NCBI GenBank assembly: GCA_019693395.1
Contig: JAAMXP010002665.1
Coordinates: forward strand, 1-14,875
Direction: 5' to 3'
Length of the DNA: 14,875 nucleotides
From: Ettlia oleoabundans
Taxonomy: Eukaryota; Chlorophyta; Chlorophyceae; Chlamydomonadales
Of this stretch, positions 1-9,827 are shown in pieces; position 1 is the stretch's first letter; each line of letters begins with the position of its first letter. The position numbers and the translations under genes are program-made. The notes under the pieces were generated by a model that worked only from the letters and a program-made list of their open reading frames with translations, was not told where the DNA came from and ran no database searches.

Positions 1-101
1 GCATTGAAACGCAGTGTAGGACATGCAAACGTAGACATGAGCCAGGCAAGCTGCAATAGTGTCATCTTGCACAAAGAAGAATGAGGTATTTGAGAACTTA
101 C

Positions 102-505
102 TCGTCCAGGCTGACGCGATTAAACAGGTTGCTGCGGGCGGCCGCCAGAGGCTGCGGCTTGTTGCGACCATAGTCGGTATCGAAGGCCGCGACATCGTCA
201 GCTGACACCGAGATACTTTGCAGGCTGCACAAGCAAAGGGGCAGTTGGTAAGCGTGTGGCACTACAAGATTGATAGGTATCGATTTCACAAAACAACAGA
301 GGGGTGCGAGGCCAACAACAACTTCTTGCTGCCCTCACCGGTGCACGCTCATGAACTTGTCAAAGGCGGTCGCCACCTGCTTGGCGGTGAGTCCGTTATG
401 ATGTGCCACCACTGCGAGTTGCGATAGAACTGCTGAGTCCACGCCCCTATAGAGCGTTCCTCGAGTGGACAGGAAGCGTTGCAGGTCTGCAGTGGATACA
501 TCCAT
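102..505 (-). CDS. Possible DNA polymerase alpha subunit B (POLA2), N-terminal part, partial
   Basis: Two exons read on the minus strand: 505-339, then 224-102. The donor is GTGAGG after 339 and the acceptor is TGCAG before 224; the phase-2 join is clean. A further GTAAGT donor follows 102, so the gene continues to the left. An AG at 51-52 would reopen the frame to the window edge, but a 50-bp intron is short and I do not call it. The 95 visible residues form an amphipathic helical segment (LSQLAVVAHHNGLTAKQVA) followed by an acidic stretch. From memory, the spacing resembles the N-terminal helical domain of the primase-associated B subunit of DNA polymerase alpha, which tethers primase to the catalytic subunit. 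This is inference and no diagnostic motif lies in the window. The ATG at 505 has A at -3 and G at +4; an in-frame ATG at 553 would add 16 residues in a poorer context. Confidence 0.45.
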
Positions 506-750
506 TTTTACGTTCTCTCTGTGCAGCCCCGTTTGTAAAACAGGTGATGGCATTCATGCGGCGAAGCAGCAGTAGCAGGAACTTCAAGTTGAAAACCGTA
601 CCGCCATCAGAAATTTACTGCTGGCATTTCCCTCCGCCAATTCCCTCCGTTTGGCCTAGAATCATAGACCAAGCAGCTGTGCTTCGTTTAAGACTTTTGC
701 AATTAGGCAACGCGCTGTGATCAAACCTCACACTCGGGTGCTGTTGCGCA
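506..750. promoter_or_regulatory. Intergenic region between divergent genes, probable shared promoter
   Basis: These 245 bp separate the start codons of the minus-strand POLA2-like gene and plus-strand RPB10, so both promoters and 5' UTRs must lie here, unless one UTR is spliced. I see no TATA box at a convincing position. The assignment rests on geometry only. Confidence 0.4.
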
Positions 751-1587
751 ATGATTATTCCCGTCAGGTATCACGCCGCATGCCCCATTCCCCTGTTCCC
801 GAGTCCCAAGAGCCCCATGCACCCGTGCTGCGGTCGGTGTTCCGACTGCCGCGACTGTCGCCTCTGCAGGTGCTTTACTTGCGGGAAGGTGATCGGGAAC
901 AAGTGGGAGACGTATTTGGACTTGCTGCAGGCGGAATACAGTGAAGGGTGAGACATGCAGCACTCCCCCTGTCCCGCCTTGGGGCCGTCCAGCACGCTTG
1001 CACTTGTTTATAATTCGGGATGCATGTCCCACCCAACCAAGTGTACAGTCGCAGCCGTCACGCTGCCGGCCGAGCATTCAGCCCCTGACTTGGTTGCTGA
1101 GTTGGTCCTTTGCATATAGCATGCTCGATGCCAACAAGATCCCAAAAGCGTTGATAGCAGTCGCACAGCCCGCTACGTAGTTGCACAGCCCGCTACTCCG
1201 GCAGGCCACTCTGGAGCTTTGATGCCACCCGTCATCTCGTTGGAGCAGGCACTTGCTACTACTACTGCCTGTTGATAGCTGCTGTGCCCAATTGGTGTGA
1301 GGTTACAATGCCTTGCAGGGATGCCATGGATGCTCTGGGGCTCAACCGCTACTGTTGTCGGCGAATGATCATGGTGAGCGCCATCGGCATCTCAACCCAA
1401 GCCTTCCATCGCCGTGATTTTTGGGCACCCAGGCTTTATTCTCACCTGCTGGCCCCTCCCTTTCCGCCCGCAGACCCATGTCGACCTCATCGAGAAGCTG
1501 CTCAATTACAATACCCTGGAGCGGCAGCCACCGCAAAGCACGCAGCAGGGGCAGCCACAGCAGTCACAGCAACAGAGTCAGCAATAA
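751..1587 (+). CDS. RPB10: DNA-directed RNA polymerases I, II and III subunit RPABC5 (RPB10)
   Basis: Small zinc-binding subunit common to all three nuclear RNA polymerases, needed for assembly of the core around the largest subunits. Four exons, 751-767, 870-947, 1319-1373 and 1474-1587, join in phase to give 87 residues; all three introns are GT-AG. The product opens with the family hallmark [15 protein letters not shown]. The zinc ligands are C7, C10, C44 and C45, the last pair in YCCRRM, and [13 protein letters not shown] closes the conserved core. The first exon codes for only five full residues plus two bases, so a simple ORF scan would miss it. The odd part is the tail: the family usually ends about 65-71 residues in, but here about 20 residues rich in Gln, Pro and Ser follow NTLER. 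The downstream neighbour on the other strand is histidinol dehydrogenase, in convergent orientation. Confidence 0.97.
1163..1196. repeat. Short direct repeat in RPB10 intron 2
   Basis: GCACAGCCCGCTAC occurs at 1163-1176 and again at 1183-1196, a 20-bp period. It lies inside the 371-bp second intron of RPB10 (948-1318), which otherwise shows nothing I recognise. Confidence 0.8.
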
Positions 1588-1612
1588 GCTACGATGTCGG
1601 TGTCTCAATTAA

Positions 1613-1667
1613 CATGCATTCTAGCATTTTTCCTCTTAAACCATGCATACTAGCATTTTTCCTCTTA
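1613..1667. repeat. 26-bp direct duplication in RPB10 3' UTR
   Basis: A 26-bp unit at 1613-1638 is repeated at 1642-1667 with one mismatch, a 29-bp period. Each copy contains CATGCAT and the T-rich core TAGCATTTTTCCTCTTA. It begins 26 bp after the RPB10 stop codon. Confidence 0.9.
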
Positions 1668-1709
1668 GACTAGGCTGAATACTACCTTGTAGTGTGGACG
1701 GGCAGGTAG

Positions 1710-1714
1710 TTACA
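1710..1714 (-). terminator. TGTAA poly(A) signal for histidinol dehydrogenase
   Basis: This is the first TGTAA on the minus strand after the histidinol dehydrogenase stop, about 170 nt downstream. UGUAA is the usual polyadenylation signal of chlorophyte mRNAs, with cleavage normally 10-20 nt further on. The pentamer is short, so chance occurrence is possible. Confidence 0.5.
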
Positions 1715-1725
1715 TCATACAACCG

Positions 1726-1730
1726 TGTAA
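1726..1730 (+). terminator. TGTAA poly(A) signal for RPB10
   Basis: This is the first TGTAA on the plus strand after the RPB10 stop, about 140 nt downstream. It lies beyond the minus-strand TGTAA of the facing gene, so the two 3' ends would overlap. Confidence 0.5.
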
Positions 1731-1882
1731 GGAAGGAGCTGTCATACAAAAGGCACAAGTTTTGAGGGACAACAGTTGCTTTTCGGCTGAGGAAAGGGAA
1801 GGGTTTAAATACAGTTGCAGATGGGCCAAGCCGCTGAGCATGGGAGCTAGGCATCATTCGCTCGCTGCAACTCGTCTTCCGG

Positions 1883-4293
1883 TCAGTCAAACTTGTCAGG
1901 GCTGGAAAGTCCAAGGCGCAAGGTGACTGCACGGCGATGGGCATCCAACCCCTCCACAGCCGCCATCTTGGCTACAGCTGGCCCCAGTGCCTGCAGGCCC
2001 TCCAGGCTAACGCTTTGCACTGTCATGCGCTTCTGAAACGATTCCAGCGACACGCCTGAATACATGCGCGCGTAGCCATAGGTTGGCAGCACGTGGTTTG
2101 TGCCAGAAGCATAGTCGCCCACAGATTCAGGGGTGTAGCGACCCAGAAACACGCTGCCTGCATTGTCCAGCAGCGGCAGCCACGACTCCGCGTCATCAAC
2201 GTTCACGATCAGATGCTCAGGGGCGTACCTGCGACAAGCATTTTTAAAGGTGTTGGTTTATGAAAGTGGGGCAGTGCAAGAATTAGCAAGCAGGTCGATT
2301 TGCCGGCAAGCGCGTGAGGTGCTGTGGGCAGGCCATCACTTTGATTTTGTCAGGCCCGGTTAGTTCAACCAAAGCCACCCTCTACACTTTTCCTCCCCGC
2401 CTGTACCTGTTTGAGAACTCAGCTGCCTCCTCCTTGTTGCCCACTTGCACAATGCAGCTGTGGTTGAGCGCTCGGCGAGTTGTCTCCGCACGCGGCAGCA
2501 GCTCACACTGCCGTTCCACCTCGTGCTGCACTGCCTCGACATCCACCCCAGGCAATGCCACAAGGACTGCCTGGCTGTCAGGCCCATGTTCAGCCTGCAT
2601 CATGAGCGGGGAATACGCAAAGTGGGTGAATAATTAGCCCAGGAGAAGAACCTCCTAAATGAGGAGGCCCAGCCCCCTCCTCATTGTGCAACAAGGCAAC
2701 ATTCTTCTGCTGTGCCATCTGCCATTTTACTCTCCATATCCTAAACTATAATTTGCCATGCTGGCCTTGCGCCCTACCGCTGTGGCTCCCTGGGCCCCCC
2801 ACTGGCCCCCATACCATGCTTGCCCACCTGTGAGAGCAGGTCGATGGCTACGTGTGTAGGGTTAGCACCTGCATCAGCGATAACCAGCACCTCACTGGGG
2901 CCGGCTGGCATGTCTATGGCCACCATGGCTTCGCTGTTCTGCAGCAGCATCTTGGCCGCAGTCACATACTGGTTGCCTGGACCCAGGATCTTGTCTACCT
3001 TGGGGCAGCTGGTTGTGCCCCAGGCCATGGCTGCCACAGCTTGCGCGCCGCCTGCCTTGAGGATGTGGGTCACGCCTGCCTTGCGCGCGCAGTACAGCAC
3101 CTCGGGTGTGATGGTGCCATCGGGGCGGGGAGGCGACGCCAGCACAATAGTGCGGCATCCCGCAATGGCGGCCGGCACCGCGAGCATGAGCGCACTGGAG
3201 GGCAGCACAGCGGTACCGCCAGGGACATACAGCCCCACACTGTTAATGGGGCGTGACAACCGCCGGCACACAACACCCGGCATCGTCTCCACCTGCAACG
3301 GCTCTGTCCGCTGCGCTTGGTGGAAGGCGGCAATGTTGGCGTACGCCATGTCAAAGGCAGCTGCAATCTCCGCGGCGAGGGACGGCTCAGGCAGCTCCTG
3401 CAGCTCAACAAACTCAAAGCCAACACATCGGGCAGGGCAACCAGCAGGGACAGAACCCGGGGCACAACCATGCCAGCAAGCAGGCGGCTCCAGGTTCATC
3501 CAAGTGGCCAGCGGGTGTGGTAGGTAAGCAGCACACTGTCTGTTGATGTGTGTGAACATAACCATTTGCAAACGCAATTGCATGAAGGCATGGTAATCAA
3601 AACCACAATCACTGGGCGGGTTAAACCATACCTGACAAGCCCTCTTTCCCTACTGCTGCGACCACACCAGTCCTGTCGAACCGTGCTGGCTGATTTTACA
3701 GTCACACTTCCCCACTTTCCCAATCGGAACCCTGATCCTTTAAAAATTGACGTTCCCACCAGCGCACCTGAATTGGCACACACACGGCATCAACCTGCAC
3801 GCGATCAAACTTGGCGGTATACTCCTTCACCGCCTCGTCACCCCGGCTGCGCACATCTTCCACAATGGGAGCCACCTGCAAACATTCATGCAAACAACAC
3901 GCACCACATCACGGGCACAACCATGCTTTGAGTTGCCCGACATGTGCGTCCGTCCGTAGAGTTGTCTGTGCATTTAGCAGGCAAGATGCAAAGTAGCGCG
4001 GCGTGGCGCCGCACAGGGCTGGCAGCGTTGGCGTGTCCCAACTCCTCCAGCTGCCTCACCGTGCCGAGGATTGACGAAAAGTCTATGCGTGGTCTTGCTG
4101 TGAACTCTTGCAGCTGTTTTGCGTCCATTTTCCCTGCTTGATAGACCTTCATTGCGCTGAACTGGGGGGCTGCCACCGCCTGCACGCGCAGTTGAGATGT
4201 GCGCCGCTGACGGCCAGTTCTGGTTCGTCTATACTGGCTGCTGGGAACGGCGGCGCAGAGGGGTGCGGCTGCTGTGGCCGTGTTCTGTCCCAT
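1883..4293 (-). CDS. HDH: Histidinol dehydrogenase, plastid-type
   Basis: Catalyses the last two steps of histidine synthesis, the NAD-dependent oxidation of L-histidinol to L-histidine; expected in the plastid stroma. Five exons (4293-4060, 3875-3768, 3397-2828, 2594-2407, 2228-1883) give 481 residues, close to the plant enzyme. The introns are GT-AG. The first 56 residues have no acidic residue and are rich in Ala, Ser, Thr and Arg, as in a transit peptide. Mature-enzyme motifs include [49 protein letters not shown] and [15 protein letters not shown]. By family knowledge the zinc ligands are Q304, H307, D405 and H464 and the catalytic pair is E371-H372 in APEHL; all are present. Intron 3 splits LLSQ|AEHG, between two zinc ligands. 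I used the ATG at 4293, the first true ATG of this frame in the first exon. Intron 2 (3398-3767, 370 bp) holds nothing recognised. The gene diverges from the BAT2-like gene. Confidence 0.97.
2658..2685. repeat. Perfect inverted repeat in histidinol dehydrogenase intron 3
   Basis: The arms AATGAGGAGG (2658-2667) and CCTCCTCATT (2676-2685) pair perfectly over 10 bp around an 8-nt loop. A third segment, CCTCCT at 2651-2656, can pair with AGGAGG at 2662-2667 instead, giving two mutually exclusive hairpins. It lies within the 233-bp intron 2595-2827. Confidence 0.8.
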
Positions 4294-4503
4294 GGCACCG
4301 TGCAAACGGCTGATGTGCTTTTTGGCTGCCCGATTTTTGTGTCAGAACAGGAGCTTATCACAAATTAACACGGCCTTAACGGGGCAGGGTGAATGCTGTG
4401 CTGTGGTGCTGCGGTGGCGGTGCAGGTTTATTGTTGAGGCTGCTCTTGATTGAGGCATCTATGTAGCTGCCTTTGGCAGCAGGGCAGTCAGACTGCTGTG
4501 GGC
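4294..4503. promoter_or_regulatory. Intergenic region between divergent genes, probable shared promoter
   Basis: These 210 bp lie between the start codons of histidinol dehydrogenase (minus) and the BAT2-like gene (plus). Both promoters and 5' UTRs must fit here. No obvious TATA or named element was seen. Confidence 0.4.
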
Positions 4504-7500
4504 ATGGCGCAGCCTCAACGAGACAGGGAGCGGGGCGGAGCGAGACTGGAGAAAAGCGGCTTTGTGTCATTGGGCTCTGCAGTGCCAAAGGTATGCCCTT
4601 GGATGGCAGCAGGGGGGTCCCAGGCTCGGGCCCCAAACTGCGTCATGCACGTCCGCACTCTACCGTCAATAAAGCCCAAGTATTCCCTCATACACATCCG
4701 TGCAGCGCACGAAGGCTGGGAGCAAGCTAGCAGTGCCGCGGCCAGTGAACTTGCCTTCATTGAAAAAGGTGCGCCTACTGCACGCAGCTGGCAAATCTGG
4801 GGAGCTCCTTTGCGGGTCTTATCAGCGATTTTGAACGCAGCTGTGCCTTGCTTGAACTGCAGGAGAACGCCGGCAATGAGACAGGCGGCCCCAGCGGCGC
4901 CTCTGGCTGGGGCAGCAGCGGTGACGCTGCTGCAGCCGACACCCACCACCACGTAGACAGCGGCCCGGGGGCATCGTCGATAGTGGAAAAGGCCAGCTGG
5001 GCTGGCCACGGTCGCCCAACCCTGCAGACACACCCTGCCCCTTGGGAGCAGCCGCGAGCGCTCAACTTGCGCGAGTTTCCATCCCTGGCAGCTGCGGCGG
5101 CAGTCCCCCAGCACCCCACCCACTCTCACCGCACTGCCAGCTCTGCGGCGCCTGCAGAGTCAGGGGTCTGGGATGAGGATGAACGGGGCAGGGCTCCAGC
5201 GGGGCCTGGCTGGCTGCCCAGCGCTGATCAGCCGCACAGCCGTGAGGCTATGGGCTCGGGGCGCGAGCCTTCATTTGATGATGGCTACGCAGGCAGCTAC
5301 AGCAGGGGACCCCCTCCGTCCCAGTATGGCAGACATCGCGGTGACTACTCGCCGCCCCGTGAGCACCGACGCTATGAGGGAGACGAGCCGCCATACAGCA
5401 AATTTGGAGGTGCACCCCACCGTAGCAGCTACCACGGCGGTGGTGCTGGTTATGGAGGTCGGCGGGACGATCCGCGTGATTGGCACCACCATGGCCGGTG
5501 CGTTTGCCGCAGCTGGCCACAGTTACCAAATCAACAATTTTTTGCAGAGCTGTGCCAAGTGGGCAGTTTTAAATGCATGGGGGGAGCTATGCATCAGCTG
5601 CTGGCATTGCCGAGGAGTTGCGATTCTGCACACATCCTGCAGGATTGGTTGTTGCACTGTGAAGCTGCATGTTCTGGTTGTTACGCATGCTATCGTGCAG
5701 GATTGATGCTCCACGGTATGCACGTTATGGGCCACCGCCGCGAGAGTATGTGCGGCGATACGGGCGCACGCCACACTTTGATGAGCTTGACTTCCGTGAG
5801 GCACTGCCACCTAGGTGTGTGCGCTTTGGGTCAGGGTATGATGCACGATCCGCCCAACCTTTTAATTATAACTGTGTGTCGGCAATCAAGCAGTTTGCTG
5901 CTGGGACTTGCTGTTTCTTGTTTCGTCTTGATATCAACTGTGCGCTGTTAGCTGGTCTGCCACTAGCAGCAAGGTCAGCACAGTGATGTGTGCACGTGTA
6001 ACCGGCTGCCTGTCCTGCTTGTGTTGCACTGTTGCCCTGCAGTGAGAGACACCACGATGGCGGTCGCGTTGAGCGAGGTTATAACTCGCATGGCAGTGAG
6101 CCACGCGACCCATCACTGTTCCCACCTCCTCCGCCACCATGCCCGCCAAGGGAGCAAGGCATCAATAACAGGGTGAGTTAAGTAGCCATTACGGGGTGGT
6201 GCAGCAGGGTGCAATGGCCACTATATATGGGGGGTGGAGCTGACAGATTGCGAGCTCACTACGTGGGGTGTGCTGAAATCTGTCACTGCTGTGCGGAGTG
6301 TTGCAGAGCACTAGGGGCCGGCTAGATGTGCAGAGGGCAGCGTCATTTCCAGATGCCAGCCCTCCGGACGGTCTTCCAACACAAGAGGATCACTCATCGC
6401 AGCCACCCTCGCACCTTCCAAGCCAGCAGGAGCAGCAGCCGCACCCGATGTCTAGCGGGCCAGCACAATGGGTGGCGAGCGGTGACACTCATCACGACGA
6501 GCGGCCTGCTGCTACCTTGCCAAAGTCGACAGCACCAGCTGAGCCTGCAATGGAGCTGCCAGTTCAAGTTATGGAGCAGCCGCTGCATGAGAAGCCCAAG
6601 GTAGCGGACACCTCATTGCAGGCAGCATCGCAGCAACAGGCTTTGCAGCACCGCAAAGGGCCAGCTTCGGCCGCAGGGCAAGAATCAGCTGTAGGGCCTG
6701 TTGGCGATGGTCGGGCAGCTTTAACAGTTGCGCAGCAGGCTAGCATCGGCAATGAGGCGGTGGCCAAGCGCGGAGCTGAGGCCTCTCCCCCAACCCTGCA
6801 GCCCGGTGCACCAAAGCTGCTGCCACATCCCCAACTGGTGCGCAGCAGTGCTGTGAAGCCTGGCATGTCGTGGAAGGCGCTGGTGGCAGGCGTACCCAAG
6901 CAGCAAGCGACCCCTGCACAGCCTGTGGCTGGCAATGGCCCAGCTGACGGCCATGGAAAGGCAGCTGGTAGGGACAATAAACGGGGCAAGGGGAAGAAGC
7001 AGGAGGGCAAGCAGGAATTGGCAGCAGCTGCCCCGTCAACGCAGCAGGTGCCTGTCCCAGCAGCCTTGGTAAAGCCGAGGAACAAGCGTTCCACCCGCGG
7101 CAAAAAGGGTAGTGCACAGGCAGCAGATGACAGCGCGCAGCAGCATGAGGGAGACCCAGCTGCAGCAGCTCCTGCCGCTCCCTCAAGCAGCGATGTCCCA
7201 GCTGCGCATAGCAAGGGGCGCAGTCGTGGCAGGGATGCGGGCGAGCGGCCAGTACAACGCACGCCAGAGGCAGGTGAACAGCTTGCAACACTTGTTGAAC
7301 TGGCAGCTGAGCTGCTGCCTGACGCGGGTTCAACAACAGGGCCTGAGGTCAAGTTTGCAGCCTCCATAGAGATGATTGGCAGCGCTGTGCCCCACTCCGG
7401 CCCACTGACCCCGACCCCTGAACCCGAAGTTGCGACAGCAGTGGCCCCTGCCCCTGACCTGCCGCCTGAGCCACATGTAGGTGCCTCCGTGCCAGCCGCC

Positions 7501-9136
7501 AGTGTGGGCGCAGGTGCCGACACAGCTCCAACCATGACGGCTGCCTTTGGGTGGAGTTCCCCACTTGCTGATGAAGTGGCCAAGCTGCAACTGACTGCCA
7601 GTAGCTCTTCAGCCTTGCCAGCTAATGCTGGCCTTGCGGGCTCCCTGTTACCGGTGGCAGGGGACCGGGTAGTTGCCAACCGCCTGGCGCTGCTGCCTAT
7701 GCTTGGCCGTGATCCGAGGGACCCTAGCACGCTGCTGCAGCCCCTGCAGCAGCAGGAGCAAATGCCAGCGGCTGCTGCACGTGCACCACCCCCGCCATCG
7801 GACAATGTAGCTGACGTCATCACCTCACTCCCAGCCGACCTCACGCTGGACTTAGCGGCAGCGCCGCACCCTCCAGTACCTCCGCCGTCCAGTGTGCTGG
7901 GAGGTGCTGGCGGTGCATCTGCCACTGTTGCACCGCCCCTAGTGGCGGCAGTGGGCCAGCGCTTCCTGTCGCCATCCCCGCCACCACCGTCCGCCTCGCC
8001 GCCGCCTTTCCCGGGCGGCCTCTTCCCTGCTACCAACGCTTCCTGGCAGGCACAGCCGCCTTCCAAGGCAAGGCACCAGTACCAGTCTCGCATTGTGAAA
8101 TGTGATGCGCCCTGATAGTGACCCTACTTTTCCTCATGCCTGCACCCTCCCTGACTTTGATCCCTGCTATGTGGGTGCAGGAAGCTGTGCACCTGTTTGA
8201 GAACGCGGCGCCTGCGCCAGTCTTCAATTTTGGCAGCATCGCCAGTCACATGCAGTTTGGTGCGGTGGCTGCCGCTTTTGGCCAGCAGCAGCAGCGGTTT
8301 GGGTCAGGGGCTGGTGTTGATTGGAGCAGCCCCGCGCCCTCCCCTCCCCCCCTGATGGGTGCTGGCCTGGCACCTGCGGCGGTGTTTGGCCCAAGCGGCA
8401 TGTCGGTACCCATGTATGGCCACCCCATGCACATGGCCCCGTCTCAAAGCTTGATTGTCAGCGGTCCATATGGAGCTCCACCTCAGCCTCATCTTCAGTC
8501 AGTGCCCCAGCCTGCCCCCATGCGGCCACTCAGCCAGAAGCAGGTGGAGGACCCTGCCGCAGCGCTGCCAGATGACGTCTTTGATGCCCCTATGCAGCCA
8601 CAAGCACCGCCAGCTCAGCAGCAGCACGACGGTGGGCAGCAGGCAATTGGCCAGGGCTCACGAGGCCGGAATTTTTCCAACCGCAACAGCAGGGGTCGCA
8701 ATGTCCGCTATCCGCAGCAGCAGCAGCATGGCAGCGGGTATGGCCAACAACACAGCAGCTACCCGCCCGCTGGAGCTGGTTTCCCGCCCCACATGCCAGG
8801 CTGGTGGGTAGTGTTGCCTCCTGTGGCTACACTATTATGTGCCTTTAGCTATGCTCTGACAACGGAGGACAGCTGGTTTCCTACCTACAAAGTTGTAGCT
8901 CCACAATTGACTCACTGCAGCTTGACTCCCAGGCCATTGGTTGGCTGCCCTTGGCTTGTTGCAGGCCGTCATCCCAAGCGCCCCACTTCCTACCTCCCCA
9001 GCTGGTGGGACCACGTCAGCAGCAAGGCAGCAGCGGGCGTGGACGCGGCAGAGGCCGCAACCCAGGAGGCCACAGACACAACACAGCGGGCGGCAGACAT
9101 GCAAAACTGGCGCCCCTACAGCAGCAGCAGCAGTAG
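4504..9136 (+). CDS. BAT2/PRRC2/MOS1-like N-terminal domain protein, low-complexity RG- and Gln-rich
   Basis: Eight exons (4504-4590, 4706-4768, 4863-5497, 5701-5814, 6043-6172, 6307-8067, 8181-8803, 8965-9136) join in phase to 1194 residues. The N-terminus matches the BAT2_N family in order: a basic leader with SGFVSLGSAVPK, then RPVNLPSLKKENAGNE (about residues 41-55), then a GW motif near 66, then LREFPSL at 119-125. Animal PRRC2 proteins associate with translation initiation and stress granules, and plant MOS1 modulates defence-gene expression; the role here is inferred at most as RNA/translation-linked. The rest is low complexity: Arg/Gly/Tyr-rich to about residue 340, Ala/Pro/Gln-rich in the large exon 6, then an RG box (SGRGRGRGR) and a terminal Gln run. 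Intron 6 uses a GC donor (AAG|GCAAGG). The first ATG in the open frame is at 4504. No membrane segment was seen. Exons 1-2 are short, so their exact borders are less certain than the large exons. Confidence 0.82.
8068..8180 (+). other. GC-AG intron 6 of the BAT2-like gene
   Basis: The donor is AAG|GCAAGG, a textbook GC-type donor, and the acceptor is GGTGCAG|GAA. Both exon ends are phase 0. The only in-phase GT alternative nearby is ATT|GTGAAA at 8094-8095, a poor site. Without splicing the frame stops at 8115. Confidence 0.75.
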
Positions 9137-9408
9137 ATCCAACGCCCCTCCTCCTCCATTTGTGAGGCATCTGTATTCCACCAGACACGACCAAATCCTC
9201 CACTGCCCGAGCCACATTGATCGCAATGCACCCATAAGATAAATAGTTGTGCTAGCAGGTGCCATGCTTGCGGCACAGACAGTCGGTTGGCTATTAAGCA
9301 TGAGCTGCTGCCTTCCTGTCTTCCTCCTGGCCATACGTGTATTGACATGTGAAAGGGAGAAGGCCTATACCATGACGGTATCCACTAGAGTTTAGGCGGT
9401 CCGAAGAA
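9137..9408. other. Gene-free stretch downstream of the BAT2-like gene
   Basis: This must hold the 3' UTR of the BAT2-like gene. I saw no TGTAA on the plus strand here, no RNA gene and no further exon. It ends at the 3' tail of the LINE remnant. Confidence 0.5.
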
Positions 9409-9412
9409 ATTT

Positions 9413-9440
9413 TTGACTTGACGTCTTGACTTGACTTGAC
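9413..9440 (-). repeat. GTCAA pentamer repeat tail of the LINE remnant
   Basis: Read on the minus strand, GTCAA units follow the TAA stop at 9443-9441 without a gap; the array has one interruption (GTCAAGACGTCAAG). Short tandem 3' tails in place of poly(A) are known in several LINE clades. Confidence 0.8.
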
Positions 9441-9827
9441 TTACAGAGCGGATTTGGAGCCAGCGAGGCTCATACACGCATTGCGGCGGTGTAGGACATG
9501 GCAATCATAGATAAACGCAGCAAATCTATTCTGGTCTTGTGACAAAAAGCATGGAATGGATGTGGGCAAGTAGGGGAGAAACAAATCTGCGTACTCAAAG
9601 CGCAGATGGTCGTAGATGGGGCAGGGGAAAACCATGTGGGTCTCGTCCTCAATGGCAGGTGAAGCACACAAAAGGCAGGTGCGTTCATGGGTGGGGGCCT
9701 TGATGGCCTTGGGTAGGTAGCGTTCCCGTTCGATGCGAAGGTCATGGCAACTTGGTCTAAATCTGCTATGGGCAATGCGATGGTCATGGTCAATCGTTGG
9801 CTGCATGCGACACTTTCTTCTCAGCAT
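9441..9827 (-). pseudogene. LINE polyprotein C-terminal fragment with CCHC-like zinc motif
   Basis: An open frame of 128 codons ends in TAA at 9441. It contains RFRPSCHDLRIERERYLP, then CLLCASPAIEDETHMVFPC, that is C-x2-C-x9-H-x4-C, then a segment ending FAAFIYDCHVLHRR. This order (basic segment, zinc motif, short helix) is typical of the end of LINE reverse-transcriptase proteins (zf-RVT-like). The frame is open upstream only to a TAA near 9886, and no polymerase motif is present. I treat it as a fragment rather than a host gene. Confidence 0.65.

Noticed and set aside
2820..3527. Plus-strand open frame of about 235 codons
   Set aside because: Mirror of exon 3 of histidinol dehydrogenase, whose motifs are unambiguous on the other strand.
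5498..5951. Continuation of exon 3 of the BAT2-like gene as one long reading frame
   Set aside because: After 5497 the low-complexity RG character stops abruptly and a good GTGCGT donor is present; the RG/Tyr-rich character resumes at 5701 in another frame.
6564..8093. Long minus-strand open frame of about 509 codons
   Set aside because: It is antisense to exon 6 of the BAT2-like gene. Its composition is what GC-rich, stop-poor complement sequence gives, and no family motif is seen.
8094..8095. GT donor ATT|GTGAAA for BAT2-like intron 6
   Set aside because: It is in phase but a poor match to a donor, while AAG|GCAAGG 27 nt upstream is a strong GC-type site. Not fully excluded.
9361..9392. 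Imperfect palindrome TACCATGACGGTA near 9368-9380
   Set aside because: The stem is only 4 bp and has no contextual support.
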